From Microbacterium sp. Root553 (lineage in GTDB: Bacteria > Actinomycetota > Actinomycetes > Actinomycetales > Microbacteriaceae), in the NCBI RefSeq assembly GCF_001426995.1, contig NZ_LMFY01000003.1, positions 124,001-188,000 on the forward strand: a stretch of 64,000 nucleotides of DNA. Reading direction: 5' to 3'. Made by a program: the position numbers and the translations under genes. Under the pieces are notes generated by a model. It searched no databases and was not told the origin of the DNA. It saw only the letters and a list, made by a program, of their open reading frames with translations. This document shows positions 1 through 9,043 of this stretch, piece after piece (the stretch's first letter is position 1; every line of letters begins with the position of its first letter).

Positions 1-6
1 GGTCAT
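1..6 (-). CDS. start of next sdh gene (runs off window)
   Basis: Only the ATG and one further codon lie inside the window. The ATG overlaps the last base of the sdhC stop codon (TGATG arrangement), so translation is probably coupled. In actinobacterial sdh operons the next gene is normally sdhD, the second membrane anchor, but nothing of the protein can be seen here. Confidence 0.5.
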
Positions 7-440
7 CAGTGTCCTCCTCCGAAGCCGGCGAACGCGAGCATGAGGTGGCGCGGCACGAAGCCCGCCATGATGATGCCCCAGACCAGGAGCACGCCCCAGA
101 AGAGCTGTCGCTGGTACTTGGCGCCCTTCGACCAGAAGTCGACCGCGATGATGCGCAGGCCGTTCATCGCGTGGAACACGATGCCCGCGACCAGCACGAC
201 CTCGCCGAGGGCCATGATCGGGTTCTTGTATGTGCCGATGACCGCGTTGTAGGCCTCGGGGGACACCCTGATGAGTGCTGTGTCGAGCACATGCACCAAC
301 AGGAAGAAGAAGATGGCGACTCCGGTGATGCGGTGAAGCACCCACGACCACATGCCTTCGCGACCTCGGTAGAGGGTGCCGCGGGGCGTCTTGGAAGTGG
401 TTTCCGAAATCGACGGTGTCAAGCGAGCGCTTGTGGACAC
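6..440 (-). CDS. sdhC: succinate dehydrogenase cytochrome b556 subunit (SdhC)
   Basis: Membrane anchor of complex II that carries haem b and helps form the quinone site. The 144-residue protein has a hydrophilic N-terminus, then the family motif S-x-x-x-H-R-x-T-G (residues about 32-40), three hydrophobic segments, and the haem-ligand region H-A-x-N-G-L-R-x-I-x-x-D near residues 89-100. The GTG start at 440 is chosen because a strong GGGAGGA ribosome site sits 5 nt upstream. It should be the first gene of an sdhCDAB operon that continues leftward out of the window. The role is well established for the family. Confidence 0.93.
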   Translation of the reverse strand: MSTSARLTPSISETTSKTPRGTLYRGREGMWSWVLHRITGVAIFFFLLVHVLDTALIRVSPEAYNAVIGTYKNPIMALGEVVLVAGIVFHAMNGLRIIAVDFWSKGAKYQRQLFWGVLLVWGIIMAGFVPRHLMLAFAGFGGGH

Positions 441-628
441 GGTCGTCCTCCCTGGATCGATGTGACTCGGTCGCGTGCGATGCGTCTTTCCAGCGTGAAC
501 GTGCTGTCGTAGGGCACGGCCGATCGGACACCATCCTATTCCCGTGAGAGGGCACCGGGCGACGAAGGGGAACCTAACTCTCTCGATGTCGAGATGTCCG
601 CCTCCGATGTCCGGATGGCGGCCCGCGA

Positions 629-634
629 TAGCCT
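629..634 (+). promoter_or_regulatory. -10 element of leaderless manC promoter
   Basis: TAGCCT ends 6 nt before the GTG of manC. No convincing ribosome site is present, so a leaderless transcript is likely. The same spacing recurs at many genes in this window. Confidence 0.5.
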
Positions 635-640
635 GTCAGG

Positions 641-1756
641 GTGAGCCAACCGATTCCGAACTTCTATGCCGTCATCCCCGCCGGCGGCATCGGCAGCCGT
701 CTGTGGCCGCTGTCGCGCGCGGACGCCCCGAAGTTCCTGCACGACCTCACCGGGTCGGGGCATTCGCTGCTCCGCGACACCTGGGACCGGCTGGAGCCGC
801 TGGCCGGAACCGATCGCATCGCCGTCGTCACCGGCCGCGCGCATCGGGCCGCGGTCGAGGCCGAGCTCCCCGGCATCCAGGACCTCAACGTCTTCCTCGA
901 GTCCGAGCCCAGGGAGTCGGCGGCCGCGATCGGCCTCGCCGCCGCGATCCTCCACCGCCGCGACCCCGACGTCATCATCGGATCCTTCAGCGCCGATCAC
1001 GTGATCCGCAGCACGCGAGTCTTCGAGTTCGCCGTGCGAGATGCGGTCGAGGTCGCTCGCGAGGGCTACATCTGCACGATCGGCATCGCTCCGACGGAGC
1101 CCGCCATCGGCTTCGGGTACATCAAGAAGGGTCCCGAGCTCGTCGTGGAGGGCGCGCGCGAGGCCGCGCTCGTCGAGAGCTTCGTCGAGAAGCCCGACCT
1201 CGAGACGGCGAAGGCGTACTTCGCCGATCGCGACTACCTCTGGAACGCCGGCATGTTCATCGCGAAGGCGAGCGTGCTCCTCGAGGAGCTCGCCGAGAAC
1301 GAGCCCGCGCTCTACTCCGGACTGCTCGAGCTCGCCGAGGCGTGGGACGACCGCGAACGTCGGGGCCCCGCGGTCGACCGCATCTGGCCGAGGCTGAAGA
1401 AGATCGCCATCGACTACGCCGTCGCCGAGCCCGCCGCCCGTCGCGGCCGCCTCGCCGTCGTGCCCGGCCATTTCGACTGGGATGACGTGGGGGACTTCGC
1501 CTCGCTCACCAAGCTCATCAACAACGGCCGCAAGAACGACCTCGCCGTGCTGGGGCCCAAGGCCCGGGTGCTCTCGGACGCGGCCAGCGGAATCCTCGTC
1601 AGCCAGACCTCGCGAGTGATCAGCCTGATCGGCGTCAAGGACATCGTGGTCGTCGACACCCCCGACGCTCTGCTGGTGACCACGGTCGAGCACGCCCAGC
1701 GCGTGAAGGGCGTCGTCGAGTCGCTCAAGCTCACCGGTCGGGGCGACGTGCTCTGA
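641..1756 (+). CDS. manC: mannose-1-phosphate guanylyltransferase
   Basis: Makes GDP-mannose from mannose-1-phosphate and GTP for cell-envelope glycans. The 371-residue protein begins with the nucleotidyltransferase signature A-G-G-I-G-S-R-L-W-P-L-S-R (residues 11-23) and the substrate-site P-K-F-L. It has the short single-domain form, without the C-terminal phosphomannose isomerase domain of longer ManC/AlgA proteins. The GTG start is supported by a -10-like hexamer exactly 6 nt upstream. It is divergent from sdhC and monocistronic, followed by a hairpin. Confidence 0.93.
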   Translation: MSQPIPNFYAVIPAGGIGSRLWPLSRADAPKFLHDLTGSGHSLLRDTWDRLEPLAGTDRIAVVTGRAHRAAVEAELPGIQDLNVFLESEPRESAAAIGLAAAILHRRDPDVIIGSFSADHVIRSTRVFEFAVRDAVEVAREGYICTIGIAPTEPAIGFGYIKKGPELVVEGAREAALVESFVEKPDLETAKAYFADRDYLWNAGMFIAKASVLLEELAENEPALYSGLLELAEAWDDRERRGPAVDRIWPRLKKIAIDYAVAEPAARRGRLAVVPGHFDWDDVGDFASLTKLINNGRKNDLAVLGPKARVLSDAASGILVSQTSRVISLIGVKDIVVVDTPDALLVTTVEHAQRVKGVVESLKLTGRGDVL

Positions 1757-1778
1757 TGAGCACCCGCCGGCGCTCATC
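1755..1778 (+). terminator. possible hairpin terminator after manC
   Basis: GATGAGC and GCTCATC form perfect 7-bp arms around a GC-rich 10-nt loop, starting inside the manC stop codon. There is no strong T-run after it, so termination is only possible. Confidence 0.4.
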
Positions 1779-1904
1779 GGCTGGCTTGGTTTCAGCTTTG
1801 TAACCATTCGAAGGCGGCCACGGGTCGAGCATGCACAAAAGTCGAAACAGTAGGTAACTTTGAGCGATCCGCGATGGGCGCGGGACCCTTCCAGGAGGCA
1901 TGAG

Positions 1905-3017
1905 TTGACCATCTCCACCACCAAGAAGCTGCTGGGCGCAACCGTCGCCGCTGGCGTCATCTTCTCTCTCGCCGGCTGCGGCCAGGCTCCCACCGAATCC
2001 GGTGGTGATGCAGGCGGAGACGCAGCATCCGACTTCCTGCCCTGCCTCGTGTCCGACGCCGGCGGGTGGAACGACAAGTCGTTCAACCAGTCCGCCAAGG
2101 AGGGCATGGACAAGGCGGCCGACGAGCTCGGCGTCAAGCCGCTCGAGTTCGAGTCGGCCAACGACAACGACTACGCGCCGAACCTCGAGACCGCTGTCTC
2201 CGAGGGCTGCTCGCTCATCGTCTCGGTCGGCTTCAAGCTTTCCGCCGCGACCGTCGAGTCCGCACTGGCGAACCCGAAGATCAACTACGCGATCATCGAC
2301 GACTACGCCGACACCGACTTCGACGGCACCACGGATGCTCCGAACATCAAGCCCCTCGTCTTCGACACCGCTCAGGCCGCCTACCTCGGTGGGTACGCCG
2401 CCGCTGGATGGTCCGCGCAGGCCGGTGTGAACAAGGTCGGCACCTTCGGCGGAATGCAGATCCCGTCGGTCGCCGTGTTCATGGACGGCTTCCAGCTCGG
2501 CGTCGAGAAGTACAACGAGGACAAGTCCGGCTCCGTCGAGGTCTTCGGCTGGGACAACGTGACGCAGAAGGGCTCGTTCACCGGCGGGTTCGACGCGAAC
2601 GACACGGCCAAGCAGACCGCTCAGGGCGTGCTCGACCAGGGCGTCGACGTCATCCTCCCCGTCGGCGGTCCGATCTACCAGAGCGCCGCTGCGGCGATCA
2701 AGGACAGCGGCAAGGACACGCTCATGGTCGGCGTCGACAGCGACCTCGCCGTCGCCGACGAGTCGGTGGCCGACGTCACCCTCTTCTCGATCATGAAGGC
2801 GATCGACGTCGCCGTCCAGGACGCCACGATCGCCGCCTCCAAGGGCGACTTCGACCCGGCGCCGTACGTGGGAACGCTCGAGAACGAGGGCGTGAAGCTC
2901 TCGGGCTTCGGCTCGTTCGAGGGTGACCTGCCCGACGGCCTGCTCGACGAGATCGCAGCGCTGCAGGAGCAGATCATCTCTGGCGACATCACGGTGGAGT
3001 CCCCGAACTCCCCGTAA
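1905..3017 (+). CDS. BMP-family nucleoside-binding lipoprotein
   Basis: Extracytoplasmic substrate-binding lipoprotein of an ABC importer. The start is a TTG at 1905: AGGAGG lies 6 nt upstream, whereas the ATG at 1900 is out of frame and meets a stop two codons later. From this start the protein has a lysine-containing signal peptide and a lipobox L-A-G-C with the lipidated Cys at residue 25. The mature part shows the PnrA/BMP hallmark D-A-G-G-W-N-D-K-S-F-N. The following ATPase, two permeases, cytidine deaminase, thymidine phosphorylase and adenosine deaminase make nucleosides the likely ligand. Specificity is inferred from context. Confidence 0.92.
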   Translation: MTISTTKKLLGATVAAGVIFSLAGCGQAPTESGGDAGGDAASDFLPCLVSDAGGWNDKSFNQSAKEGMDKAADELGVKPLEFESANDNDYAPNLETAVSEGCSLIVSVGFKLSAATVESALANPKINYAIIDDYADTDFDGTTDAPNIKPLVFDTAQAAYLGGYAAAGWSAQAGVNKVGTFGGMQIPSVAVFMDGFQLGVEKYNEDKSGSVEVFGWDNVTQKGSFTGGFDANDTAKQTAQGVLDQGVDVILPVGGPIYQSAAAAIKDSGKDTLMVGVDSDLAVADESVADVTLFSIMKAIDVAVQDATIAASKGDFDPAPYVGTLENEGVKLSGFGSFEGDLPDGLLDEIAALQEQIISGDITVESPNSP

Positions 3018-3031
3018 GTCATCGTGGTCCA

Positions 3032-3070
3032 GCACGGGGCGAGTGGTGAAAGCGGCCACTCGCCCCGTGC
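3032..3070 (+). terminator. strong hairpin between binding protein and ABC genes
   Basis: GCACGGGGCGAGTGG and its exact complement form a 15-bp stem with a 9-nt loop, without a T-run. Lying after the lipoprotein gene and before its ATPase gene, it may act as a partial terminator or as a 3'-end stabiliser giving more binding protein than transporter. Confidence 0.6.
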
Positions 3071-3168
3071 CGTGGGCGGACGATGATGACTGTTCACGGC
3101 GCACCAGGGCGATCCCCGGTGATTGCGCCGCAGACCCTCTGGATCACACTTCTGGATAAGGTGCAGAT

Positions 3169-4683
3169 ATGAAGCTCGAACTTCGCGGAATCACCAAGAG
3201 ATTCGGCACCCTCGTGGCCAACGACCACATCGACCTGGTCGTCGAGCCCGGGCAGATCCATGCGCTGCTCGGCGAGAACGGTGCGGGCAAGTCCACGCTG
3301 ATGAACGTGCTCTACGGCCTGTACCAGGCCGATGAGGGCGACATCCTCCTCGACGATGTGGTGCAGCGGTTCCGCGGCCCCGGCGATGCGATGAACGCCG
3401 GCATCGGCATGGTGCACCAGCACTTCATGCTCGTGCCCGTCTTCACCGTCGCCGAGAACGTCATGCTCGGCCACGAGCAGACCAAGGGCGTCGGCACCCT
3501 CGACATCGCCAAGGCCCGCGAGCACGTGCGCGCGGTCGCCGCCCGCTTCGGCTTCGACATCGATCCCGACGCCGTCGTCGGCGATCTCCCCGTCGGCGTG
3601 CAGCAGCGGGTCGAGATCATCAAGGCGCTCTCGCGCGACGCCAAGGTGCTCGTGTTCGACGAGCCCACCGCCGTGCTCACCCCTCAGGAGACCGACGAGC
3701 TGATGGCCATCATGCGCCAGCTCCGCGATGAGGGAACCGCGATCGTCTTCATCACCCACAAGCTCCGTGAGGTTCGCGAAGTGGCGGACACCATCACCAT
3801 CGTGCGTCTCGGGCGCATCGTGGGCGAAGCATCGCCCACGGCCACGAACGGCGAATTGGCGTCGCTCATGGTCGGCCGCGCGGTCGAGCTCACCGTGAAG
3901 AAGGATGCTCCGCGTCTCGGCGAGGGCGGTCTGGTGGTCTCCGGCCTGCGCGTGCTCACCGCCGCGGGGGCCATCGTCGTCGACGGCGTCGACTTCACCG
4001 TGCGTCCCGGCGAGGTGCTCGCCGTCGCGGGTGTGCAGGGCAACGGACAGACCGAACTCGTCGAGGCCATCGTCGGCCTCGCATCGCGCGTCGAGGGATC
4101 GATCACTCTCGACGGCACCGAACTCGTCGGCAGGAGCGTGCGGGCCATCCTCGACGCCGGTGTCGGCTTCGTCCCCGAGGACCGCACGGAAGACGGACTG
4201 GTCGCCGGCTTCACCGTCGCAGAGAACCTGATCCTCGATCGCTCGGCCGACCCCGAGTTCAGCCGCGGCGGCACACTGCGTCGTGCGGCGCTCGACGACT
4301 TCGCCCACGCGCGCATCAAGGAGTACGACATCCGTGCTCAGGGTCCGCACACTCCGGCGGGCACGCTCTCGGGCGGAAACCAGCAGAAGGTCGTCATCGC
4401 GCGGGAGATGAGCCGCGAACTGCGTCTCCTCGTCGCCGCTCAGCCGACGCGCGGCGTCGATGTGGGGTCGATCGAGTTCATCCACAAGCGCATCATCGAG
4501 ACGCGCGACGCGGGGATCCCCGTGGTCGTGGTCTCGACCGAGCTCGACGAGGTCGCAGCTCTCGCCGACCGCATCGCGGTCATGTACCGGGGGACCATCG
4601 TCGGGATCGTCCCCGGCGACACCCCCCGTGAGACCCTGGGACTGATGATGGCGGGCGCCGCCGAAGGAGAGGTGGCCGCATGA
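3169..4683 (+). CDS. nucleoside ABC transporter ATP-binding protein (two ABC domains)
   Basis: Cytoplasmic ATPase of 504 residues powering the BMP-type nucleoside importer. Domain 1 has Walker A G-E-N-G-A-G-K-S-T (about residues 35-43) and the Walker B L-V-F-D-E-P. Domain 2 has a degenerate Walker A (G-V-Q-G-N-G-Q-T-E), as usual in the sugar/nucleoside MglA-like family, and a clear L-S-G-G-N-Q-Q-K signature. The stop overlaps the next start by 4 nt (ATGA), indicating an operon with the permeases. It is comparable to NupO/YufO-type proteins. Confidence 0.93.
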   Translation: MKLELRGITKRFGTLVANDHIDLVVEPGQIHALLGENGAGKSTLMNVLYGLYQADEGDILLDDVVQRFRGPGDAMNAGIGMVHQHFMLVPVFTVAENVMLGHEQTKGVGTLDIAKAREHVRAVAARFGFDIDPDAVVGDLPVGVQQRVEIIKALSRDAKVLVFDEPTAVLTPQETDELMAIMRQLRDEGTAIVFITHKLREVREVADTITIVRLGRIVGEASPTATNGELASLMVGRAVELTVKKDAPRLGEGGLVVSGLRVLTAAGAIVVDGVDFTVRPGEVLAVAGVQGNGQTELVEAIVGLASRVEGSITLDGTELVGRSVRAILDAGVGFVPEDRTEDGLVAGFTVAENLILDRSADPEFSRGGTLRRAALDDFAHARIKEYDIRAQGPHTPAGTLSGGNQQKVVIAREMSRELRLLVAAQPTRGVDVGSIEFIHKRIIETRDAGIPVVVVSTELDEVAALADRIAVMYRGTIVGIVPGDTPRETLGLMMAGAAEGEVAA

Positions 4684-5993
4684 GCGGTACGACGCCGCAG
4701 GCCGGCTCGAACGAGGGGTCGGGCGATCAGCTCTCGCTGAACACGACGACCACTCTGCGCGACTCCGGAGACGTGCCGCCGCCCCCTCGGGGCAATGTCA
4801 TCCTGAAGGAGATGCTGCGGGGGAGCGCCGTCACCACGATCCTCGCGATCTTCCTCGCGCTCGTCGTCGGCGGCATCCTCATCGCCCTCACCAACGAGGA
4901 CGTCCTCACCGCATCCGGCTACTTCTTCCAGCGTCCGAGCGACACGATCGCCGCCGTGTGGAACGCCGTCTACAACGGCTACGAGGCCCTGTTCCGCGGA
5001 GCGATCTTCAACGCGCGCGGTGCGGACTTCGCCGCTCAGATCCGTCCTCTGACGAACACGCTCGGCTTCGCCGCCCCGCTCATCGCGGCCGGTCTCGGCG
5101 TCGCCCTCGCGTTCCGCGTCGGCCTGTTCAACATCGGCGCCCGCGGGCAGATGCTCATCGGCGTCGCTGTCGCCGGGCTCCTGACGTTCCAGCTCGATCT
5201 GCCGTTCTGGCTGCACATCCCTGTGACGCTGATCGCCGGCATCGCCGGCGGTGCACTGTGGGGAGCCGTCGCGGGCCTGATCAAGGCCCGCACCGGGGCG
5301 CACGAGGTCATCCTCACGATCATGCTGAACTACGTGGCGTATTACCTGCTGCTGTGGATGATCCGCACCCCCGGCCTCCTCCAGAAGCCGGGCACGAACC
5401 AGGCCCTCGGCTATGCCACGCCGGAGAGCGCGCAGTTCCCCGAGCTGCTCGGGCCGCAGTTCCCCCTGCTCGACTTCGGCTTCGTCCTCGTCATCGTCGC
5501 GACGCTGTTCGTCTGGTGGCTGATCGAGCGCTCGTCCCTCGGCATGCGGATGCGCGCCGTCGGCGAGAACCCGCACGCCGCCCGCGCCGCCGGAATCAGC
5601 GTGCAGCGCGTCTACGTCTACGCCATGCTCCTCGCCGGTGCGCTCGCGGGGCTTGCAGGCATGAACCAGATCCAGGGTGCGGTCACGACCGGCCTCACCG
5701 AGACCATCGACGCGGGCATCGGCTTCGACGCCATCACCGTCGCACTGCTCGGGCGCAGCCGCGCCTGGGGCACGTTCGCCGCCGGCATCCTGTTCGGCGC
5801 CCTCAAGGCAGGGTCGTTCTCCATGCAGGCGCAGGACATCCCCGTCGACATCGTGCTCGTCGTGCAGTCGCTCGTCGTGCTGTTCATCGCCGCGCCGCCG
5901 CTGCTGCGCGCCGTGTTCTTCCTTCCCAAGACCGATGCGGAGAAGGCGGCCAAGTCGAGAGCCAAAGCCGCGAAGAAGGCGGTGACCGCATGA
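4680..5993 (+). CDS. nucleoside ABC transporter permease, subunit 1
   Basis: Integral membrane permease of 437 residues. A soluble N-terminal stretch of about 50 residues precedes multiple hydrophobic segments. The BPD_transp_2 family pattern is visible (F-N-I-G-x-x-G-Q-M near residue 155, and the G-E-N-P-x-A-A-R-x-A-G-I loop near residue 297). Starts and stops overlap both neighbours by 4 nt. It is the YufP-like half of the importer. The C-terminus is a Lys/Ala-rich cytoplasmic tail. Confidence 0.92.
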   Translation: MSGTTPQAGSNEGSGDQLSLNTTTTLRDSGDVPPPPRGNVILKEMLRGSAVTTILAIFLALVVGGILIALTNEDVLTASGYFFQRPSDTIAAVWNAVYNGYEALFRGAIFNARGADFAAQIRPLTNTLGFAAPLIAAGLGVALAFRVGLFNIGARGQMLIGVAVAGLLTFQLDLPFWLHIPVTLIAGIAGGALWGAVAGLIKARTGAHEVILTIMLNYVAYYLLLWMIRTPGLLQKPGTNQALGYATPESAQFPELLGPQFPLLDFGFVLVIVATLFVWWLIERSSLGMRMRAVGENPHAARAAGISVQRVYVYAMLLAGALAGLAGMNQIQGAVTTGLTETIDAGIGFDAITVALLGRSRAWGTFAAGILFGALKAGSFSMQAQDIPVDIVLVVQSLVVLFIAAPPLLRAVFFLPKTDAEKAAKSRAKAAKKAVTA

Positions 5994-7276
5994 CCTCCCT
6001 CGCCCAGACCGAAGCCGCCGACGGAACCGTGCAGCTCGCCACCGTGCGCGAGCGGCACCTCAAGGCGCCGATCGTCCTCGCCGGAGCCACCGTGCTGCTG
6101 GCCCTCCTGTTCCTGCTCGTTCCGCGCAGCGGCACCAGCAGCTTCCGGCTCAACGACCCCGCCTCGCCCTTCGCGCTGCCCGACGTGGCGCTGCCGACCG
6201 GGCCGACGAGCTGGGTCATCATCGCGATCCTCGCGGTGCTGTCGGTCCTGGCCTTCCTGCGCGCATGGTCGTACCGCACGCCGTCGATCTGGCTGGTCAT
6301 CGCCTTCAGCGTGCTCGCGGTCTTCGGGTTCCTCGTGTGGGCCGGTGCCGGCGGACTCGTGCCCGTGAGCAGTCTGCTCTTCGGTGCCGTGTCGCTGTCG
6401 GTGCCGCTCGTGTTCGGTGCGCTCGGCGGAGTGATCGGCGAGCGTGCCGGTGTCGTGAACGTCGCGATCGAGGGTCAGCTGCTGCTCGGCGCCTTCTCGG
6501 CCGCCCTGCTCTCGAGCATCACGGGCAGCGCGTTCATCGGCCTGCTGGGTGCGATGGTCGGCGGCGTGCTCGTCGCCGCCGTGCTCGCGGCATTCGCCAT
6601 CAAGTACCTCGTCGAGCAGGTCATCGTCGGTGTCGTGCTCAACGTCCTGGTCAGCGGTCTCACCGGGTTCCTCTACGGAGCGCTCCTCGCTCCGAACGAG
6701 GCGACGCTCAACACCCCGGTGCGGTTCAGTCGCATCGAGATCCCGCTTCTCAGCGACATCCCCATCATCGGACCGGTGCTGTTCAACCAGACGTTCATCG
6801 TCTATCTCATGTTCATCACCGTCGCCGTCGTGGCCTGGGGCCTGTACCGCACCAAGTGGGGGCTGCGGCTCCGCGCCGTCGGCGAGCACCCGCAGGCCGC
6901 CGACACCGTCGGCATCAAGGTCAACGCGACGCGCTTCTGGAACGTGCTCCTGGCCGGCGCCATCGCCGGCATCGGCGGTGCGTACTTCACGCTCGTCTCG
7001 GTGCCGCAGTTCGGCAAGGACATGACCGCTGGCCTCGGCTTCATCGCCCTCGCCGCCGTGATCTTCGGCCGCTGGGACCCGATCCGCGCCACGCTCGCCG
7101 CCCTGCTCTTCGGCTTCGCGACGAACCTGCAGAACCTGCTGTCGATCCTGAAGACCCCGATTCCCGGCGAGTTCATGCTCATGCTGCCGTACGTGGTGAC
7201 GCTGCTCGCGGTGGCGGGCTTCGCCGGTCAGATCCGCGGGCCCGCTGCCAGCGGCAAGCCGTACATCAAGTCCTAG
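5990..7276 (+). CDS. nucleoside ABC transporter permease, subunit 2
   Basis: Second membrane permease of the importer (428 residues). The start is the ATG at 5990, overlapping the previous stop (ATGA). About 10 hydrophobic segments are visible, with the family motifs G-V-V-N-V-A-I-E-G-Q-L-L near residue 155 and G-E-H-P-Q-A-A-D-T-V-G-I near residue 297. It is the YufQ-like half. The frame is open a long way upstream of the start inside subunit 1, but that extension is arginine-rich shadow sequence. Confidence 0.92.
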   Translation: MTSLAQTEAADGTVQLATVRERHLKAPIVLAGATVLLALLFLLVPRSGTSSFRLNDPASPFALPDVALPTGPTSWVIIAILAVLSVLAFLRAWSYRTPSIWLVIAFSVLAVFGFLVWAGAGGLVPVSSLLFGAVSLSVPLVFGALGGVIGERAGVVNVAIEGQLLLGAFSAALLSSITGSAFIGLLGAMVGGVLVAAVLAAFAIKYLVEQVIVGVVLNVLVSGLTGFLYGALLAPNEATLNTPVRFSRIEIPLLSDIPIIGPVLFNQTFIVYLMFITVAVVAWGLYRTKWGLRLRAVGEHPQAADTVGIKVNATRFWNVLLAGAIAGIGGAYFTLVSVPQFGKDMTAGLGFIALAAVIFGRWDPIRATLAALLFGFATNLQNLLSILKTPIPGEFMLMLPYVVTLLAVAGFAGQIRGPAASGKPYIKS

Positions 7277-7283
7277 GAGAGAC

Positions 7284-7703
7284 ATGACAGACATCGACTG
7301 GGACGAACTCCGTCAGGTCGCGACCGAGGCGATGACGAAGGCGTACGCGCCGTACTCGCGCTACCGGGTGGGCGCCGCCGCCCTCGTCGGCGACGGACGC
7401 ATCGTCGCCGGCTGCAACGTCGAGAACGCCTCGTACGGCGTCACGCTGTGTGCGGAGTGCGCGCTCGTCGGCGACCTGCACATGTCGGGCGGCGGGCAGC
7501 TCGTCGCCTTCGTGTGCGTCAACAACGACGGGCAGACGATCATGCCGTGCGGACGCTGCCGGCAGCTGCTCTATGAACACGCGATGCCCGGGATGCTGCT
7601 GGAGACCGTCTCCGGCATCCGGACCATCGATGAAGTACTGCCGGACGCGTTCGGCCCCCGAGCCCTTCGTCAGGCTCAGGAACCAGAAGGAGAGTGGCGA
7701 TGA
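7284..7703 (+). CDS. cdd: cytidine deaminase
   Basis: Converts (deoxy)cytidine to (deoxy)uridine. Zinc-site motifs are present: C-N-V-E-N-A-S-Y-G, then C-A-E near residues 53-55, and P-C-G-R-C-R-Q near residues 91-97. AGGAGA precedes the ATG. It is co-transcribed with the nucleoside importer and overlaps deoA by 4 nt. The last dozen residues (after D-A-F-G-P) look like translation of a dispersed repeat rather than conserved Cdd sequence, so the C-terminus is probably a recent extension. Confidence 0.94.
   Translation: MTDIDWDELRQVATEAMTKAYAPYSRYRVGAAALVGDGRIVAGCNVENASYGVTLCAECALVGDLHMSGGGQLVAFVCVNNDGQTIMPCGRCRQLLYEHAMPGMLLETVSGIRTIDEVLPDAFGPRALRQAQEPEGEWR
7661..7684 (+). repeat. REP-like sequence inside the 3' end of cdd
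   Basis: AGCCCTTCGTCAGGCTCAGG followed by AACC resembles, from memory, the widespread 'CCCTTCG-x-CAGGCTCAGGGACC' extragenic repeat of high-GC actinobacteria. Here it is read in frame as A-L-R-Q-A-Q-E-P. Only one copy was noticed in this window, so assignment rests on memory of the family. Confidence 0.45.
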
Positions 7704-8992
7704 GCGTTGAGCCTTTCGACGCGGTGGATGTCATTCGCGCCAAGCGCGACGGAGGTGCGGTGCCCGAGAAGGCGCTGCGCTGGATGGTCGACGCGTACAC
7801 GCGCGGCTACGTGTCGGATGCGCAGATGGCATCGTTCGCGATGGCGATCTTCCAGCGCGGCATGGAGCGCGACGAGATCCGTGTACTCACCGATGCGATG
7901 ATCGCATCGGGCGAACGGATGAGCTTCGCCACCCTGGGCAAGAAGACCGTGGACAAGCACTCCACCGGAGGCGTCGGCGACAAGATCACCCTGCCGCTCG
8001 CGCCGCTCGTCGCCGTGTTCGGCGTCGCGGTGCCGCAGCTCTCCGGTCGTGGTCTCGGGCACACCGGCGGCACGCTCGACAAGCTCGAGTCGATCCCGGG
8101 GTGGCGCGCGGCGCTCAGCAACGAGGAGATGTTCGCGCAGATGCAGGGCGATGTGGGCGCGGTGATCTGCGCCGCAGGCTCGGGCCTCGCTCCCGCCGAC
8201 AAGAAGCTCTACGCGCTGCGTGATGTGACCGGTACGGTCGAGGCGATCCCGCTGATCGCCTCGAGCATCATGTCGAAGAAGATCGCCGAGGGCACCGACG
8301 CGCTCGTGCTCGACGTGAAGTTCGGCTCGGGAGCGTTCATGCAGGACATCGACAGGGCGCGCGAGCTCGCCCGCACGATGGTCGCTCTCGGCACCGACTC
8401 CGGCGTCGCCACCACCGCGCTGCTGACGGACATGAACGTGCCCCTCGGCTTCGCCATAGGCAACGCCAACGAGGTGCGCGAGTCGGTCGAGATCCTCGCC
8501 GGCGGCGGACCCGCCGACGTCCGGGAGCTGACGATCGCCCTGGCTCGCGAGATGCTGGCGCTGGCCGGACAGCCGGACGCCGATGTCGAGGCGGCTCTCG
8601 ACGACGGACGCGCGATGGACGGCTGGAAGGCCATGATCCGCGCCCAGGACGGCGACCCCGACGCGGCACTGCCGACGGCGCGGGAGACCCACGTGGTCAC
8701 GGCACCGGCAGACGGCGTCGTCTCGCAGATGGATGCACTGCCGTTCGGCGTCGCAGCCTGGCGGCTCGGTGCAGGACGCGCGCGGGCGGAGGATCCGGTC
8801 GTCTTCGAAGCCGGCATCGATCTGCACGCGAAGCCGGGCGACCGGGTGGTGGCCGGTCAGCCGCTGTTCACCCTCTCCGCTGCAGATGAGGCGCGATTCC
8901 CGAGAGCGCTCGAGGCGCTGGAGGGCGCGTGGGCCGTCGGCGACGAGGCTCCGACCGCGGGTCCCATCGTGCGCGAGCGCATCACGGCGTGA
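7700..8992 (+). CDS. deoA: thymidine (pyrimidine-nucleoside) phosphorylase
   Basis: Cleaves thymidine or deoxyuridine with phosphate to base and deoxyribose-1-phosphate. The 430-residue protein shows the family signature region K-T-V-D-K-H-S-T-G-G-V-G-D-K (about residues 75-88) and S-G-R-G-L-G-H-T-G-G-T-L-D-K-L-E. The ATG at 7700 has GGAGAG 5 nt upstream and overlaps the cdd stop by 4 nt; a GTG at 7694 is the less likely alternative. It works directly after Cdd in pyrimidine salvage. Confidence 0.94.
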   Translation: MSVEPFDAVDVIRAKRDGGAVPEKALRWMVDAYTRGYVSDAQMASFAMAIFQRGMERDEIRVLTDAMIASGERMSFATLGKKTVDKHSTGGVGDKITLPLAPLVAVFGVAVPQLSGRGLGHTGGTLDKLESIPGWRAALSNEEMFAQMQGDVGAVICAAGSGLAPADKKLYALRDVTGTVEAIPLIASSIMSKKIAEGTDALVLDVKFGSGAFMQDIDRARELARTMVALGTDSGVATTALLTDMNVPLGFAIGNANEVRESVEILAGGGPADVRELTIALAREMLALAGQPDADVEAALDDGRAMDGWKAMIRAQDGDPDAALPTARETHVVTAPADGVVSQMDALPFGVAAWRLGAGRARAEDPVVFEAGIDLHAKPGDRVVAGQPLFTLSAADEARFPRALEALEGAWAVGDEAPTAGPIVRERITA

Positions 8993-9043
8993 GCGGCGAC
9001 CGCTAGCCTGAACTGAGCTCAATCCGCGACCGAGAGGAATCCG

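Noticed and set aside
1860..1904. Extended N-terminus for the BMP lipoprotein
   Set aside because: The upstream codons would destroy the signal peptide; AGGAGG sits just before the TTG at 1905.
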